DNA from: Gemmatimonadota bacterium
GTDB taxonomy: Bacteria; Latescibacterota; UBA2968; GCA-2709665
Reading direction: 5' to 3'
Length of the DNA stretch: 61,036 bases
NCBI GenBank assembly: GCA_028874335.1
Contig: JAPPJY010000064.1
Location: forward strand, 1-61,036
A model generated the notes under the pieces. It ran no database searches. It was not told the DNA's origin and saw only the letters and a program-made list of their open reading frames with translations. Shown here in pieces: positions 52,287-60,984 of the stretch (position 1 is the first letter of the stretch; the number at the start of each line of letters is the position of its first letter). Position numbers and translations under genes: made by a program.

Positions 52287-52316
52287 AAGGGGCGCCCGTC
52301 GGGTTGCCCCTTTTCG
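52287..52316 (+). terminator. Terminator after mdh
   Basis: AAGGGGC pairs with GCCCCTT over a 12-base loop, followed by TTTTCG. It lies downstream of the repeat that follows mdh. Confidence 0.6.
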
Positions 52317-52416
52317 TTTGCCGCGGTGCGGCTTTTTGGTTATTTTCCGGGCATCCGGCCGCCCGCGGATCTCGTCTCACTACACCGTCGAGGAACCCCT
52401 GTCCGCACCCTACGAC

Positions 52417-53547
52417 ATGCTCATCAAGGGCGGTACGGTTATCGATCCGGCGCAGGGTCTGCACGCGGCACGGGACGTGGCCATAGCGGGGGGGCGCATC
52501 GCCGCGCTGGACAATGAGATCTACGAAGAGACGGCGCAGACCGTGATCGACGCCTCCGGCTACCTGGTGACGCCCGGCCTGATCGATCTGCACGTCCACG
52601 TCTGGTGGGGGGTATCCCACTACGGCGTGGCGCCGGACCCCACGTGTCTGGCCAGGGGCGTGACCACCGTCTACGACACCGGATCCGCGGGCGCCGACAC
52701 GTTTCCCGGGTTCAAGAAGTACGTGATCGACGCCAGCGCGACCCGTATCAAGGCCTTCCTGCACGTCTCGTCCCAGGGCCTGTTGTCGGCCGGTATCGGC
52801 GAAATGACCGACCTCCGGTTCGCAGACGTGGACCGCGCGGTTCAAATGTGTGAGACGCACAGAGAAGACATTATCGGCGTCAAGATCCGGATGTCGAAGG
52901 GTCTGGTGGGGGAGAACGGCAGAGAAGGCCTGAAGCGGGCGTGCGAAATACGCGACGCCACCGGTCTCCCGCTGATGGTACATCCCAATGCCAGCCCCCT
53001 TTCGTTCGATGAAATGACAGCCGAACTTCGCCCCGGAGATATCGTCACCCACTGCTTTCACCGGAGTGACACCGGCATTCTGGATGAATCGGGTGCGGTC
53101 CGTCCATCCGCCCGAAGGGCAGCGGAAGAGGGGATCCTGTTCGACGTGGGGCACGGCCAGGGCAGCTTCGTGTTCGACGTTGCCGAGGCCGCGATGTCCC
53201 AGGACTTTCCGCCGGGCGCCATCTCCAGCGACCTCCACGTCTACAATCTGAACGGACCGGTGTACGACCTTGTCACCACCGTCTCCAAGTTTCTCGTTCT
53301 GGGCCTTACGCTGGACCAGGCCCTCGACAGGGTGACGGCGGCGCCGGCGCGCCATATGGGCGTACTCGGAGAAATCGGCACCCTGCAGCCGGACGCGTGC
53401 GCCGACCTGGCCATTCTCCAGCTCAAGCCGGGCAGCTTCGAATTCGCCGATACCCGCGGCGGGACCCGGTCGGCGAATCAGAAACTCGAAGCGGTTTCCA
53501 CCATCCGCGCCGGCAGGCTGTACGCACCGTCGGCTTTCGACGATTGA
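52417..53547 (+). CDS. Amidohydrolase (dihydroorotase/deacetylase-like)
   Basis: This 376-residue enzyme has the amidohydrolase metal sites: PGLIDLHVHVWWG (HxH), IGVKIRMSKG (carboxylated Lys), LMVHPNASPL (His), DIVTHCFHR (His) and AISSDLHVYN (Asp). This is the EF_0837-type amidohydrolase/deacetylase group, which may act on N-acyl-D-amino acids. Start ATG 52417. Its stop lies within the dispersed element at 53544. Confidence 0.88.
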   Translation: MLIKGGTVIDPAQGLHAARDVAIAGGRIAALDNEIYEETAQTVIDASGYLVTPGLIDLHVHVWWGVSHYGVAPDPTCLARGVTTVYDTGSAGADTFPGFKKYVIDASATRIKAFLHVSSQGLLSAGIGEMTDLRFADVDRAVQMCETHREDIIGVKIRMSKGLVGENGREGLKRACEIRDATGLPLMVHPNASPLSFDEMTAELRPGDIVTHCFHRSDTGILDESGAVRPSARRAAEEGILFDVGHGQGSFVFDVAEAAMSQDFPPGAISSDLHVYNLNGPVYDLVTTVSKFLVLGLTLDQALDRVTAAPARHMGVLGEIGTLQPDACADLAILQLKPGSFEFADTRGGTRSANQKLEAVSTIRAGRLYAPSAFDD

Positions 53548-53762
53548 CCAGGATTCGTCGTTTTTCGGTGACGTTAGTTCGTATATGTGCAAGTTGATGA
53601 AGGCGATTAAACTGCGGATTACCAGGATACACCAGGTGACTGGACGTGAACGGAAGAATGTCCTTCCGGACGACCTCAATACACAGTTTTGCACCGGTAC
53701 CTTCTGTGCCTTTTGTGCTTTTTGTGGCCAATAAGATTGTTGTTTTTTCGGATTAAGGCTTA
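53544..53762 (-). repeat. 200-bp peptide-coding dispersed element, copy C
   Basis: This 219-bp copy ends TTGACCAGGATTCGTCG on the left and with the complement of TAAGCCTTAATCCGA on the right. Read on the minus strand it encodes TWCILVIRSLIAFINLHIYE followed by LTSPKNDESW. The middle 60 bases differ from copies A and B. It supplies the stop codon of the amidohydrolase gene. Confidence 0.7.
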
Positions 53763-53780
53763 CACCCGAGAGAGATTCCC

Positions 53781-54563
53781 ATGAATATCATGGTACTGTG
53801 CGACCTCGAAGGCGCCGCGGGCGTTGTCGACTTTAACACGCAGACATACGACAACACACGTTACAACGACCAGGCGAAGAACCTTTCCACCCTTGAAATC
53901 AACGCGCTTGTGGACGGCGCCCTGGATGGCGGGGCCGCACAGGTCATCGTCCTCGACGGACACGGCAGCGGCGGCATCAACATAGAGATGATCCACTATG
54001 AAGCCAGGGTGATGTTCGGCCGTCCGCTGGTTTCCTCGTGGGACCTCGGCATTGACTTCGACGCCATGTTTCTGTATGGCCACCACGCCATGGAGAACAC
54101 GTCCGCGGGGGTGCTTTGCCACAGCTGGAGTTCCAGGGCAATTTCAAATTGCTGGCTGAACGGAGAACTCATTGGCGAAATCGGATTCAATATCGCCAGC
54201 GCCGCGGAGGCCGGTGTTCCCACGGCGTTCATCAGCGGCGACCGGGCTGCCGTGGACGAAGCGCGAACATACGTGGAAAATATCGAAGGGGTTGTCGTCA
54301 AGGAGGGGCTCAGCCGCACCGCGGCGCTCACACTTTCTCCAGCTAAAGCACGAGACCTCATCCGGGCGGGCGCGAAAACCGCAATGGGCCGCATCGGGGA
54401 ATTCGCGCCTTACCGCGTTCCGGGGCCCTACACGTTTGAAACGGAATACCGGGCAGAATCCAGCGCGGCGTCCAAAGCCGCCAGTCCCGGGGTCGAGCGC
54501 GTCGATACCCACACGGTCAGAATAACCGGCGACACGCTCGCCGACATCGCGAAAAGAAAATAG
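53781..54563 (+). CDS. dppA: M55 family D-aminopeptidase
   Basis: The 260-residue protein has MVLCDLEGAAGVV (Asp and Glu zinc ligands), VIVLDGHGSGG (Asp, His) and MFLYGHHAMEN (His), the DppA signature. DppA releases D-amino acids from short peptides. GAGAGA lies upstream. It sits beside a D-threonine-aldolase-like gene, so the pair could process D-amino acids. Confidence 0.92.
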   Translation: MNIMVLCDLEGAAGVVDFNTQTYDNTRYNDQAKNLSTLEINALVDGALDGGAAQVIVLDGHGSGGINIEMIHYEARVMFGRPLVSSWDLGIDFDAMFLYGHHAMENTSAGVLCHSWSSRAISNCWLNGELIGEIGFNIASAAEAGVPTAFISGDRAAVDEARTYVENIEGVVVKEGLSRTAALTLSPAKARDLIRAGAKTAMGRIGEFAPYRVPGPYTFETEYRAESSAASKAASPGVERVDTHTVRITGDTLADIAKRK

Positions 54564-54576
54564 CCGCACACTCTGA

Positions 54577-54765
54577 GAAGCTGTCTTAAAATTCCCAGCG
54601 GTCTTCGCGCGGCTGCAGAAGCGCCGGTCGGCGTTGGTCAAACCCACCCAAGAGTGGCGAGGGGCGCGCAGCCACGATACATTGGTATATGGGCGGCTTC
54701 GACCGCCTTGACCGCCGCTTTTTCGCTCGCGCTCGGGAACTCACCTGTAATTTTAAGACAACTTC
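54577..54765. repeat. Dispersed element with inverted ends, copy 2
   Basis: This 189-bp element starts GAAGCTGTCTTAAAATTCCC and ends TGTAATTTTAAGACAACTTC. It matches copy 1 through CAGCGGTCTTCGCGCGGCTG and CGCTCGCGCTCGGGAAC, with an extra 27 bases in the centre. It begins 14 bases after dppA. Confidence 0.8.
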
Positions 54766-54778
54766 TGAGGAACTTCGA

Positions 54779-55876
54779 ATGAGCTACTCTCCCGTCGGGT
54801 TTGAAAAGTGGGACCTGGATACGCCGGCATTGATGCTCGACCTGGACCTTCTGGAGGACAACATCGCCCGGATTGCCGCCCGCTGCAGGGCCTGCGGCGT
54901 CCAATGGCGGCCGCATACCAAGGGCAACAAGACCCCGGCCATTGCGCACAAACTGCTTGACGCCGGCGCCATAGGCATTACGTGCGCGAAACTCGGTGAA
55001 GCGGAAATCATGGCCGCGTCGGGCATCAAGGATATCCTGGTTGCCAACCAGGTCGTAGGCGAAAGAAAGATGGCCCGCCTGACGCACGTGCAGCGACACG
55101 CCGACGTTATGGTCGCCATCGACCACCCGGTCCACGTCAACATGATTTCAGAAGCGGCGCAAGCAGTTGGCGTGAGCGTGCGTGTCCTCGTCGAACTGGA
55201 CATAGGGATGGGACGCTGCGGCGTCGGGGCGGGTAAGCCCGCCCTGGAGCTGGCGCAGCAGGCCGACGCCGCTCCGGGCGTGACATTCTCGGGTCTTATG
55301 GGCTACGAGGGCCAGGCAATGGACCTGCCCGATCCGGAGAAGGAAGCCGTCTGCGCCGAAGCCGTCGCCCTTCTCGCGGGCTCGCGGGAACACATCGAGT
55401 CGTCGGGCATCGAATGTCCGATCGTCAGCGCGGGCGGTACCGGAACGCTGGCGTTCACGCCGGACTGCCCGGGCCTCACCGAGATTCAGGCCGGCGGCGG
55501 GATCATGATGGACACCTTATACGCCACGTCGATGGGCGTCAGGGGGCTGGAACACGCCCTCTCCGTTCTTGCCACGGTGGTCAGCCGCCCCGCTCCCGAC
55601 CGGGCGTATATTGACGCCGGCCGAAAAACCACTTCGTCGCAGTTCGGTCTGCCCTGGGTGAAGGACAGGGAAGGCATTGAAGTTGTCGGCCTGTCTGCGG
55701 AACACGGTCATCTGGAGCTGAAGAACCCCGATCATCCGCTGAAGATCGGCGACAAGATCGAGCTCATCTCCGGATACAGCGACATGACGGTCTTTCTGCA
55801 CAATGAGATCCACGGCATTCGAAACGACCGGGTGGAAGCCGTTTGGGAGATCCTCGGCCGCGGCAAATTACAGTAG
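54779..55876 (+). CDS. D-threonine aldolase/alanine racemase-like PLP protein
   Basis: The 365-residue protein has LDTPALMLDLDLLEDNIARI, WRPHTKGNKTPAIAHKLLDA with the PLP-binding Lys, VELDIGMGRCGVGAG, and EHGHLELKN with metal-site residues of the D-threonine aldolase/D-serine dehydratase group. ATG at 54779 follows GAGGA. Earlier residues in the open frame come from the repeat. Confidence 0.9.
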   Translation: MSYSPVGFEKWDLDTPALMLDLDLLEDNIARIAARCRACGVQWRPHTKGNKTPAIAHKLLDAGAIGITCAKLGEAEIMAASGIKDILVANQVVGERKMARLTHVQRHADVMVAIDHPVHVNMISEAAQAVGVSVRVLVELDIGMGRCGVGAGKPALELAQQADAAPGVTFSGLMGYEGQAMDLPDPEKEAVCAEAVALLAGSREHIESSGIECPIVSAGGTGTLAFTPDCPGLTEIQAGGGIMMDTLYATSMGVRGLEHALSVLATVVSRPAPDRAYIDAGRKTTSSQFGLPWVKDREGIEVVGLSAEHGHLELKNPDHPLKIGDKIELISGYSDMTVFLHNEIHGIRNDRVEAVWEILGRGKLQ

Positions 55877-55972
55877 CGGCAGGAACCGGCCCGCGTTCGT
55901 TTCCCGGATCCAAAGTCGTTTCTGCAACCCCGATCTTTCCGCTCCCAATCCGCAATTCAATGGAAGAACGAG

Positions 55973-56179
55973 ATGAGTGAGCCGCGGTTCGTGGTGGACC
56001 AGGCCGGTAACCGGGTCGGCGTTCTGCTGGACATCGATGAATACAATCGCCTCCTCGAGGCATCCGGAATTCGTGAATCCGTCAGCGTTCCAGACGAGGA
56101 AAGGGCATCCCGCCCGGCCTATACCCCGGAAGAAAAGAAGCTGATGGAAGACCGGCTCGAGTCCCTGGGATATCTCTGA
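55973..56179 (+). CDS. Antitoxin-like small protein
   Basis: The 68-residue protein begins RFVVDQAGNRVGVLLDIDEY, a pattern common in Phd/RelB-like antitoxins that sit in one-gene or toxin-antitoxin settings, then has a Pro and Glu-rich tail. No toxin gene is adjacent. GGAAGA precedes the ATG. Confidence 0.75.
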   Translation: MSEPRFVVDQAGNRVGVLLDIDEYNRLLEASGIRESVSVPDEERASRPAYTPEEKKLMEDRLESLGYL

Positions 56180-56214
56180 GGCCCCCTTCATTTCGCGTTT
56201 TCGGTCCGCGCAAC

Positions 56215-56793
56215 ATGGTCGATCCCGATACGATCGTCGTCGTCTCCGGCCTGCCCCGATCGGGCACCTCGATGATGATGCAGATGCTGGAAGCCGGCGG
56301 CATGGGCGTCCTGACGGACGGGCTGAGAACCGCCGACGAAGACAATCTCAACGGCTATTTCGAATTTGAGAAGGTCAAGGCGCTGAAGTCGGACGGGAGC
56401 TGGCTGCCCGAAGCCAGGGGCAGGGCCGTCAAGATCATCTCCGAGTTGCTGAAGTACCTTCCGGATACATTTGAATACAGAGTCATCTTCGTTCGCAGGG
56501 CCCTGGAGGAAGTACTCGCCTCGCAGGACCGAATGCTGGTCCGGCGGGGCGTGCAGCCGGGCGGACAGGCGGAAAACACGGAGATCGCCCGGGTTTTTCG
56601 CAGGCATCTCCAGGAGACGGAAGCCTGGCTGTCAGGGCGTCCGGGCTTCCGGACCCTCTTCGCGGAGCATCGGCATATACTGGCGGACCCCGCCCGGGAG
56701 GCCGCCCGTGTCAACGCCTTTCTCGACCATCGCCTCGATGAAACGGCCATGGCCGCCTCCGTAGATGCCTCGCTCTATCGCCAGCGTCGATAG
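56215..56793 (+). CDS. Sulfotransferase-like P-loop protein
   Basis: The 192-residue protein has TIVVVSGLPRSGTSMMMQML, the P-loop of sulfotransferase family proteins for PAPS binding, and FVRRALEEVLASQDRML. It is shorter than usual sulfotransferases. The start is ATG 56215. A clear terminator follows. Confidence 0.85.
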   Translation: MVDPDTIVVVSGLPRSGTSMMMQMLEAGGMGVLTDGLRTADEDNLNGYFEFEKVKALKSDGSWLPEARGRAVKIISELLKYLPDTFEYRVIFVRRALEEVLASQDRMLVRRGVQPGGQAENTEIARVFRRHLQETEAWLSGRPGFRTLFAEHRHILADPAREAARVNAFLDHRLDETAMAASVDASLYRQRR

Positions 56794-56825
56794 ATTCGCA
56801 CTTCAAATTTCCAAGCTCATTCCGA

Positions 56826-56857
56826 AAGGCGTCCTGTCAGGGCGCCTTCTTTTTTTC
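56826..56857 (+). terminator. Terminator after the sulfotransferase-like gene
   Basis: AAGGCG (56826-56831) pairs with CGCCTT (56843-56848) over an 11-base loop, followed by a C and at least seven T. Confidence 0.75.
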
Positions 56858-57362
56858 CCAAGAAAGCAGCTATCAGCCATCAGCCGTCAGCTTGAATCAA
56901 ATTCGAAAACCAAATTCAAAACCCAACGCTCTCCAGATTCTCTGCCTCCGGCAGGTTTCTGGAAACCGAGACGGCGGCCCCGGGGAGCGGTCCCGCGACC
57001 GAGGCCAGCGTGAAACGGCATGGCAACGCCATACATTATCCTGCCTTTTGCCCTTCGTTTTTAGCTGATAGCTGAAGGCTGATAGCTGACAGCCAATGGT
57101 TGCCTTTTCCTTTGCGCCTTCGTGTCTTCGCTTGAGCCTGATTCTCGATTTTTTCGCCAACGGATGTCGCTGATGTTCACAAGTGTGGACGATAAACGAC
57201 AGATTCGTCAGCCGATGTGAATACATATCTCATTGTTTATAAAGGATTAATCATATTGGCACGCTGATTGCATATGTTTTCAGCAGCGGTAACGGACAAA
57301 AAAGCAACATGCATCGTCTTCATTAGCGGGATCTCAGTCGTTTCGGGGTATGCGGAGAATCC
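56858..57362. other. Intergenic region with GCTGATAGCTGA repeats
   Basis: No supported gene is present. Two runs of GCTGATAGCTGA-type units lie at 56867-56892 (minus sense) and 57062-57094 (plus sense), with a GC-rich stretch between them. The last 150 bases are AT-richer and probably contain the promoter of the envelope cluster. Confidence 0.55.
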
Positions 57363-58727
57363 ATGAAGAACCTTCACAAATTGCAATCCGGCCTGCTTCT
57401 GTGCGTCTTCTTCACCGGTTGCGCCACCTATACCCACAACGCCGCCACTTTCAGAAGCAGCCTCGCCGGCGGGCACTACGAAACGGCGTTGCAGACTCTT
57501 GGTGAGGCTCGAAAGGGTCCCGCCCGCCTGCTCTACCTCATGGAGAACGGCCTTATAGCGCACTATCGAGGCGAATATCACGCCTCCAACCGTTATTTTG
57601 AGGCCGCCGAACGGCTCGCGGACCGGCTATTCACAAGGTCGTTGTCCCGCGAGGCAGCTTCGCTGATCACGAACGACCAGGTGCGGGCTTATCGAGGCGA
57701 GGAGTTCGAACTCGCGTTCATCAACTATTACCGGGCGCTGAACTACTGGTATCTGGATGAACCGGAAGAGGCCCTGGTGGAGTGCCGCAAGGCCAACCTG
57801 AAACTGGACCGCTACGCGGCACGAGCCGATTACGACGCCACATACCGGAACGACGCCTTCATTCACTATATGACCGGTCTGATCTACGAAGCGACCGGCG
57901 AACTCAACGACGCATACGTGTCGTATCGGAACGCGCTGGATGCATATGAGACCTATCGCGAAGCCTTCGGCCTCGAGGCGCCCGATGCCCTCAGGAAAGA
58001 CCTCGGGCGCGTCGAGCAGGCCCTCGACTTTGTCGATTCACCCGGGAAGGCATTCGCCAACCGTGGTCGGCGTTCAGCCGTGGTCGGCGAACTCATCGTC
58101 TTCTCGGAAATCGGTTTCGTGCCTCACAAGGTGGAGGAGGAAATCAGCCTGCCGATCTACGAGGGCGATGACTTCAATGGAAAGAAGGACCGCCTTGAGC
58201 GTGCGTCCCGAAAAATCGCGTACCGGCATTTCAAACCGCACTATGCGGGTGAATCGAAAGTCAAACACTGGCTGCGCGTGGTTCTGCCCGCGTACGAGGA
58301 CGTCACGCCGCGCACACAGACCGTACGGGTCAGTGTAGCCGGACGCCAGACCACCACTACGCTGGCTGAAGACCTGTCGGCTATCGCGTGGCAGACGTTT
58401 CAGGACAAACAGCCGGCGATCCTCGCGCGAACGGTCGCGCGGGGGCTGATCAAATATTCGGCTTCGGTCAAGGCGAAAGAGAAAAGCAGAGTCCTCGGCT
58501 TCATCGTCAATCTGTTCTCCGCGGCAATAGAAGCGGCCGATACCCGGAGCTGGGTCTCGCTGCCTCACAACGTGCAGATCGGCAGGCTCACCCTCCCCGC
58601 CGGCACGTACAACCTGACGCTGGAATCCCTCGACTGTCGGGGGCGCGTCATCGAAACCGGAACCATTTCGGATGTACATATCCGACCTGGAACCCGGACC
58701 TTCGTGAACTACCGGACGTACAAATAA
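57363..58727 (+). CDS. COG3014-like TPR lipoprotein
   Basis: The 454-residue precursor has a lipobox (LLLCVFFTGC), TPR-like repeats (ALQTLGEARKGPARLLYLME, YHASNRYFEAAERLADRLFT, FINYYRALNYWYLDEPEEAL, AYVSYRNALDAYETY) and a C-terminal beta-rich part ending in an RPGTRTFVNYRTYK strand. This fits the uncharacterised COG3014 family often near LpoB genes. An outer-membrane lipoprotein is inferred. Confidence 0.87.
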   Translation: MKNLHKLQSGLLLCVFFTGCATYTHNAATFRSSLAGGHYETALQTLGEARKGPARLLYLMENGLIAHYRGEYHASNRYFEAAERLADRLFTRSLSREAASLITNDQVRAYRGEEFELAFINYYRALNYWYLDEPEEALVECRKANLKLDRYAARADYDATYRNDAFIHYMTGLIYEATGELNDAYVSYRNALDAYETYREAFGLEAPDALRKDLGRVEQALDFVDSPGKAFANRGRRSAVVGELIVFSEIGFVPHKVEEEISLPIYEGDDFNGKKDRLERASRKIAYRHFKPHYAGESKVKHWLRVVLPAYEDVTPRTQTVRVSVAGRQTTTTLAEDLSAIAWQTFQDKQPAILARTVARGLIKYSASVKAKEKSRVLGFIVNLFSAAIEAADTRSWVSLPHNVQIGRLTLPAGTYNLTLESLDCRGRVIETGTISDVHIRPGTRTFVNYRTYK

Positions 58728-58753
58728 CCACCGCAACCGAAAGGAGGAACACC

Positions 58754-59554
58754 ATGAAGCAACAGATTTGGATCTGCCTGGCCGTGGCCCTTGCGGGGTG
58801 GTGCCAGACGGGATGGGCCGCTGACATTCCGACGCGGGGCGCCGTTGTCAATATCGTGACGTGGGACGGAAGGAACCTGCCGCCGGTCTACGAACGCTCC
58901 GACCAGCTGCCCCTCACCCTGGAAGACGTTGTCAATCTCAGCCGGAACGATTTTGACGACGAGGCGATCCGCCGGATGGTGCAGGAACGCCGGTTTGCCG
59001 GTGACGCATCTGCCGGCGCACTGATCGAACTCAAGAAGGCCGGCGTTTCGCAGAAGGTCATTCAGGCAATCTCGCTGCATGCGCTGCCTCCCAACCGGGC
59101 GCTGACCCTCTCCATCCAGCTCGAATTCTCAGGCCAGTCGCGGGAGGCTCGCAGGCGATATCTGTACGTCATCATTCCGGACGGACCGACCGAACGCGTC
59201 TTCACGGCGGACCTGGGCGCCGTACTGGCGGGGAACTGGCGAAGGGACGAGCGTGTGGATTTAACCGACCCCCTCCTCCCAAAGCAGGTACGCCGCATCA
59301 CGTTCTCCGACCGCGTGCCGTTGAAGACGTACGGGGCCAAGACAATGCAGGTCTTCACTTCAACCAAGCCGGATATCTTCCAGTCGTCCGACATTCCTGA
59401 AGCCGACCGCGCCGGCATCCGGGAGATTTCATTCGATTATCCGGTGAGTTCAACCATGCAGGACTGCCGCCTGCAGGTGCGCTATCGCCAGGACGTCCTG
59501 TTGCCTTACAAGTGGCACATGGCGGGCGCACACTTCCAGTGCGAATGGAACTGA
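58754..59554 (+). CDS. Secreted hypothetical protein of the envelope cluster
   Basis: The 266-residue precursor has a signal peptide (IWICLAVALAGWCQTGWAAD). AFTER it comes LTLEDVVNLSRNDFDDEAIR and GVSQKVIQAIS, a short helical motif, then a beta-rich region. AAGGAGGAAC precedes the ATG. No family recognised. It lies between the COG3014-like and LpoB-like genes. Confidence 0.8.
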   Translation: MKQQIWICLAVALAGWCQTGWAADIPTRGAVVNIVTWDGRNLPPVYERSDQLPLTLEDVVNLSRNDFDDEAIRRMVQERRFAGDASAGALIELKKAGVSQKVIQAISLHALPPNRALTLSIQLEFSGQSREARRRYLYVIIPDGPTERVFTADLGAVLAGNWRRDERVDLTDPLLPKQVRRITFSDRVPLKTYGAKTMQVFTSTKPDIFQSSDIPEADRAGIREISFDYPVSSTMQDCRLQVRYRQDVLLPYKWHMAGAHFQCEWN

Positions 59555-59622
59555 ATCACACGCCGCCTGTCCGCGAACAACCGCATCGCCTTACGAACCA
59601 TCATACCAGGAGGAGAATCGCC

Positions 59623-60219
59623 ATGAGACCAGGAATCTGCATCATACTCGTCGTCGTTCTCGCGTTCACCGTCAACTGCGCGGGACCCAGAGCCTTCACG
59701 AAGGGCTCGTACGAAGATCCCAACGCCATTGCGCTGCTGGATGACCGGTTCAGTGAAAACGACATGCAACTCATCGCGAAAAAGATGATCCAGTCCATGG
59801 CCGGCAGCAACATTACCGGAAGCAACGGCGCGCCGGTTGTCATGATTGGAAAAATGCGCAACCGTACAGCGGAACATATAGATATGACGATGCTTTCCAA
59901 CAAGGTCCGAACACAACTCCTCCAGAGCGGCACGTTTCGCTTTGCCGACGTGGTGAACCGCCGGGACATCGCCGAGGAATACGAGTACCAGCAGTCCGGA
60001 TACGTGGACCCGGACCAGGCCAGGGGACCGGGCAGCCAGACGGGCGCGGAGTACCTGCTGACCGGCACGCTCACGGCAAACGTGCAGCAGGTCGGCAAGA
60101 ACAAACTGATCTACTACAAGGCAACCTTTCAGTTGACCAATCTGCTCACGTCGGAAATCGCCTGGACCGACGAGAAGGAAATCCGGAAAGCATACAAGAA
60201 ACGGCATATCGGAATCTGA
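59623..60219 (+). CDS. lpoB: LpoB-like penicillin-binding protein activator
   Basis: The 198-residue lipoprotein has VVVLAFTVNCAGPRAFTKGS with a lipobox Cys, VVMIGKMRNRTAEHIDMTML and AEYLLTGTLTANVQQVGKNK, the LpoB core. LpoB in enteric bacteria activates PBP1B from the outer membrane. Whether it does so here is unknown. AGGAGGAG precedes the ATG. Confidence 0.88.
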   Translation: MRPGICIILVVVLAFTVNCAGPRAFTKGSYEDPNAIALLDDRFSENDMQLIAKKMIQSMAGSNITGSNGAPVVMIGKMRNRTAEHIDMTMLSNKVRTQLLQSGTFRFADVVNRRDIAEEYEYQQSGYVDPDQARGPGSQTGAEYLLTGTLTANVQQVGKNKLIYYKATFQLTNLLTSEIAWTDEKEIRKAYKKRHIGI

Positions 60220-60270
60220 TCCGAAGGCTGTCGGTATCGTACCCCAGTCCAATGCAAAAGGAGATTCGAC

Positions 60271-60825
60271 ATGAAAACCGCAAGTCTCACCCTGATCTTC
60301 ACCATTTGCGGCGTACTGATCTGCCTGCCGCTGAACGCCGGAGAGCCGGGACGGACCGACGGCCCGGAGGGCAGCGAACTGGGCCGCGGCGGCTACCCGT
60401 TCGGCGGCCCGGAAGGCCGAATCTACGTCAGCCCGGCGTTCGGCTCCGGGATTTTCGACAGCAACGCGGACGGGAACCGCACCGGGCTCCTTTACAGCCT
60501 GAACCTGGGATACGAGAGGGACGGCTGGCTGGCAATCGAGGGCGGTTATGCGTATCTTTCAGACAGGAAGCTGTCAATTTACAGCCTGGGTTCGCGCCTG
60601 GACTACAATGCCGATCCGTTCGTATACTATTTCTCCACTCAGGCCGGACTCTACAAGCCGGAGGACGGCGAGAGCAATTTCGGCCTTGCCCCTGGCGCGG
60701 GCATCGACATCATCCTCAACGACCGGATTCGCCTGGGCCTGAACTACAAGCGGGACTTCATCTTTTCCGATGGCAACACGACGGAAATCGATCGGCTGTT
60801 CGCCGGCCTGAAATTCTACTTCTGA
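60271..60825 (+). CDS. Outer-membrane beta-barrel protein
   Basis: The 184-residue precursor has a signal peptide (LTLIFTICGVLICLPLNAGE), beta strands (GRIYVSPAFGSGIFDSN, WLAIEGGYAYLSD, DRIRLGLNYKRDFIF) and ends LFAGLKFYF, with the C-terminal Phe required by outer-membrane insertion. GGAG lies upstream. A porin or OmpW-like role is possible. Confidence 0.8.
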   Translation: MKTASLTLIFTICGVLICLPLNAGEPGRTDGPEGSELGRGGYPFGGPEGRIYVSPAFGSGIFDSNADGNRTGLLYSLNLGYERDGWLAIEGGYAYLSDRKLSIYSLGSRLDYNADPFVYYFSTQAGLYKPEDGESNFGLAPGAGIDIILNDRIRLGLNYKRDFIFSDGNTTEIDRLFAGLKFYF

Positions 60826-60852
60826 GCAACTGCATTGAGTGTCAACGCACAC

Positions 60853-60889
60853 AAACGGGCTGCCGGGCTCCTTCACCGGCGGCCCGTTT
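60853..60889 (+). terminator. Stem-loop after the outer-membrane gene
   Basis: AAACGGGCTGCCGG pairs with CCGGCGGCCCGTTT (one G-T), a 14-bp stem with a 9-base loop, without a T-run beyond the stem. Confidence 0.6.
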
Positions 60890-60984
60890 CGCATGATGCG
60901 TTTGCGTTGCCACGTGCCGGCCGATTGGTTACCTTTGAACGGCTGACGGGCAGGTGGGAGGCGAGGGCGGCGTTCAGCAACTGA

